Source: Francisellaceae bacterium (GTDB lineage: Bacteria > Pseudomonadota > Gammaproteobacteria > Berkiellales > Berkiellaceae). From it: 16,288 nucleotides of DNA. The notes beneath the pieces are model-generated. The model was not told where the DNA came from. It saw only the letters and a list, made by a program, of their open reading frames with translations, and made no database searches. Numbering within the stretch: the stretch's first letter is position 1; each line of letters opens with the position of its first letter. Both the position numbers and the translations under genes were made by a program. Shown in pieces: positions 15,215-16,288 of this stretch. Location: positions 1 through 16,288 of the forward strand of contig JAHFQG010000014.1 of NCBI GenBank assembly GCA_023266415.1, read 5' to 3'.

Positions 15215-16288
15215 ATGGTGTATGACGTCCTAGTCATTGGCGGGGGCATTAATGGCGTTGGTATTGCGGCCGAGATGTCGGGTCGTGGGTTATCGGTTTT
15301 TTTATGTGAACAAGATGACTTTGCCTCCCACACATCATCGGCCAGCAGCAAACTCATTCATGGGGGGTTGCGGTATTTAGAACAATATCAGTTTCGATTG
15401 GTCAAAGAATCGTTGACAGAGCGGGATATTTTGCTGCACATTGCCCCGCATCTGGTACGCCCACAACGGTTTATTATGCCGTGCAGTGCCCACACGCGAC
15501 CGGCCTGGCTGATACAGCTGGGGCTCTTTTTATATGATCACCTTTATTGGCATAAAACCCTACCTAAATCTCAGAAAATATGCCTTTCTTCGGCTTCTAC
15601 CAATCCTTTACAGTCCCATTTAACCCAAGGGTTTTCGTATTTTGACTGTACCACAGACGATACTCGGTTGGTGATAAGTAATGCTTTACAGGCAGCGGCT
15701 AATGGGGCTACGCTCAAAACTCGGTTAAAAGCCATCCACGCAGAGCGGTCTAACAAAGTCTGGCGAATAACTTGTCAGGATACCCGCACATCGGAACGTC
15801 AAGTAATTGAAGCAAAAAGTGTGGTAAATGCCACGGGTGCTTGGGTATCTGATGTATTAGAAAACTGCTGCCATGAATCTTCTCCCTATCAGGTGAAAAT
15901 GGTGAAAGGCAGTCACCTAGTTTTACCCCGTTTGTATGCCCATCCAAATGCCTATTTATTGCAAAATGAGGATAAGCGGGTGATTTTTGTCATTCCATAT
16001 CAACATCATTTTACCCTCATAGGCACCACAGAGGTGGTGTATATGGGTGATCCGAGTCATGTGGTTATTTCGCCCGACGAGCAAGCGTATTTATTGAAAG
16101 TGTATAACGCCTATTTTAAAACCGCTGCATCGGCCTCGGATGTGATTCATACCTGGTCGGGAGTACGGCCTTTGTATGATGATCACCATGCCAACCCTGC
16201 CAGCATCACTCGGGATTATAAATTAACGTTGCAAACACAGGATAATCTTCCACTGCTATCTGTGTTTGGGGGTAAGCTGACGACGTAC
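15215..16288 (+). CDS. glpD: Aerobic glycerol-3-phosphate dehydrogenase, 3' end outside the window
   Basis: The first 358 codons of an FAD-dependent, membrane-associated dehydrogenase that oxidises sn-glycerol 3-phosphate to dihydroxyacetone phosphate and passes electrons to quinone; complete proteins have about 500 residues. The N-terminus MVYDVLVIGGGINGVGIA holds the GxGxxG FAD loop. SSKLIHGGLRYLEQYQFRLV is the hallmark GlpD segment, and NATGAW, MVKGSH, TLIGTTE and WSGVRPL follow in the expected order, with FGGKLTTY at the edge. The ATG at 15215 has GAGGGAG about 10 bases upstream; the next codon is GTG. It is the only gene on the plus strand. No frameshift is seen in the visible part. Confidence 0.95.
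   Translation, partial: MVYDVLVIGGGINGVGIAAEMSGRGLSVFLCEQDDFASHTSSASSKLIHGGLRYLEQYQFRLVKESLTERDILLHIAPHLVRPQRFIMPCSAHTRPAWLIQLGLFLYDHLYWHKTLPKSQKICLSSASTNPLQSHLTQGFSYFDCTTDDTRLVISNALQAAANGATLKTRLKAIHAERSNKVWRITCQDTRTSERQVIEAKSVVNATGAWVSDVLENCCHESSPYQVKMVKGSHLVLPRLYAHPNAYLLQNEDKRVIFVIPYQHHFTLIGTTEVVYMGDPSHVVISPDEQAYLLKVYNAYFKTAASASDVIHTWSGVRPLYDDHHANPASITRDYKLTLQTQDNLPLLSVFGGKLTTY

Overview
The window reads as chromosomal DNA of a gammaproteobacterium. The protein families (a LapB/LssB-type type I secretion ABC protein, an M61 peptidase, and an MFS carrier resembling the phagosomal transporter type of Legionella and Coxiella relatives) suggest something close to the Legionellales. That placement is inferred from protein texture only. 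Base composition looks moderate, roughly half G+C. I see no phage genes, no insertion sequences and no CRISPR array.

Layout: almost everything is on the minus strand, so the order of transcription is right to left. At the right edge a partial glpD (glycerol-3-phosphate dehydrogenase) runs rightward on the plus strand. It diverges from glpK (glycerol kinase), and the 109-base spacer holds a good glpK promoter and a 33-bp-period direct repeat. The glpK stop codon overlaps the start of an M61-family peptidase gene, which is broken in the middle by what looks like an internal deletion plus frame change. Directly after it come three very small, mutually overlapping reading frames with type IV prepilin-like N-termini (about 11222-11978): one without a normal start, one clear prepilin of 146-171 residues, and one 38-residue PilX/GspK-like frame with a strong ribosome binding site. 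This compact trio is the least ordinary part of the window. An OprP/OprO-type porin gene follows, ending in a GC-rich palindrome and a rho-independent terminator.

After the terminator a long same-strand run begins: mlaA (outer-membrane lipid asymmetry, apparently without a lipobox), a response regulator fused to a PP2C/SpoIIE phosphatase, the three parts of a type I secretion system (ABC permease/ATPase, HlyD adaptor, TolC-like outer-membrane channel), an MFS transporter, gltX (glutamyl-tRNA synthetase), and a tRNA-Ala(GGC) cut by the left edge. Gaps of 1 to 16 bases tie mlaA to the regulator and the three secretion genes to one another. Probable internal promoters precede the ABC gene, the MFS gene and the tRNA.

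Together: glpK and glpD make a glycerol catabolic pair. The three secretion genes form a complete channel of the kind used for giant RTX adhesins, but no substrate gene is in view. The regulator/phosphatase upstream could control secretion or biofilm behaviour, but its usual STAS partner is absent here. The prepilin trio may be a reduced minor-pilin set or the remains of one.
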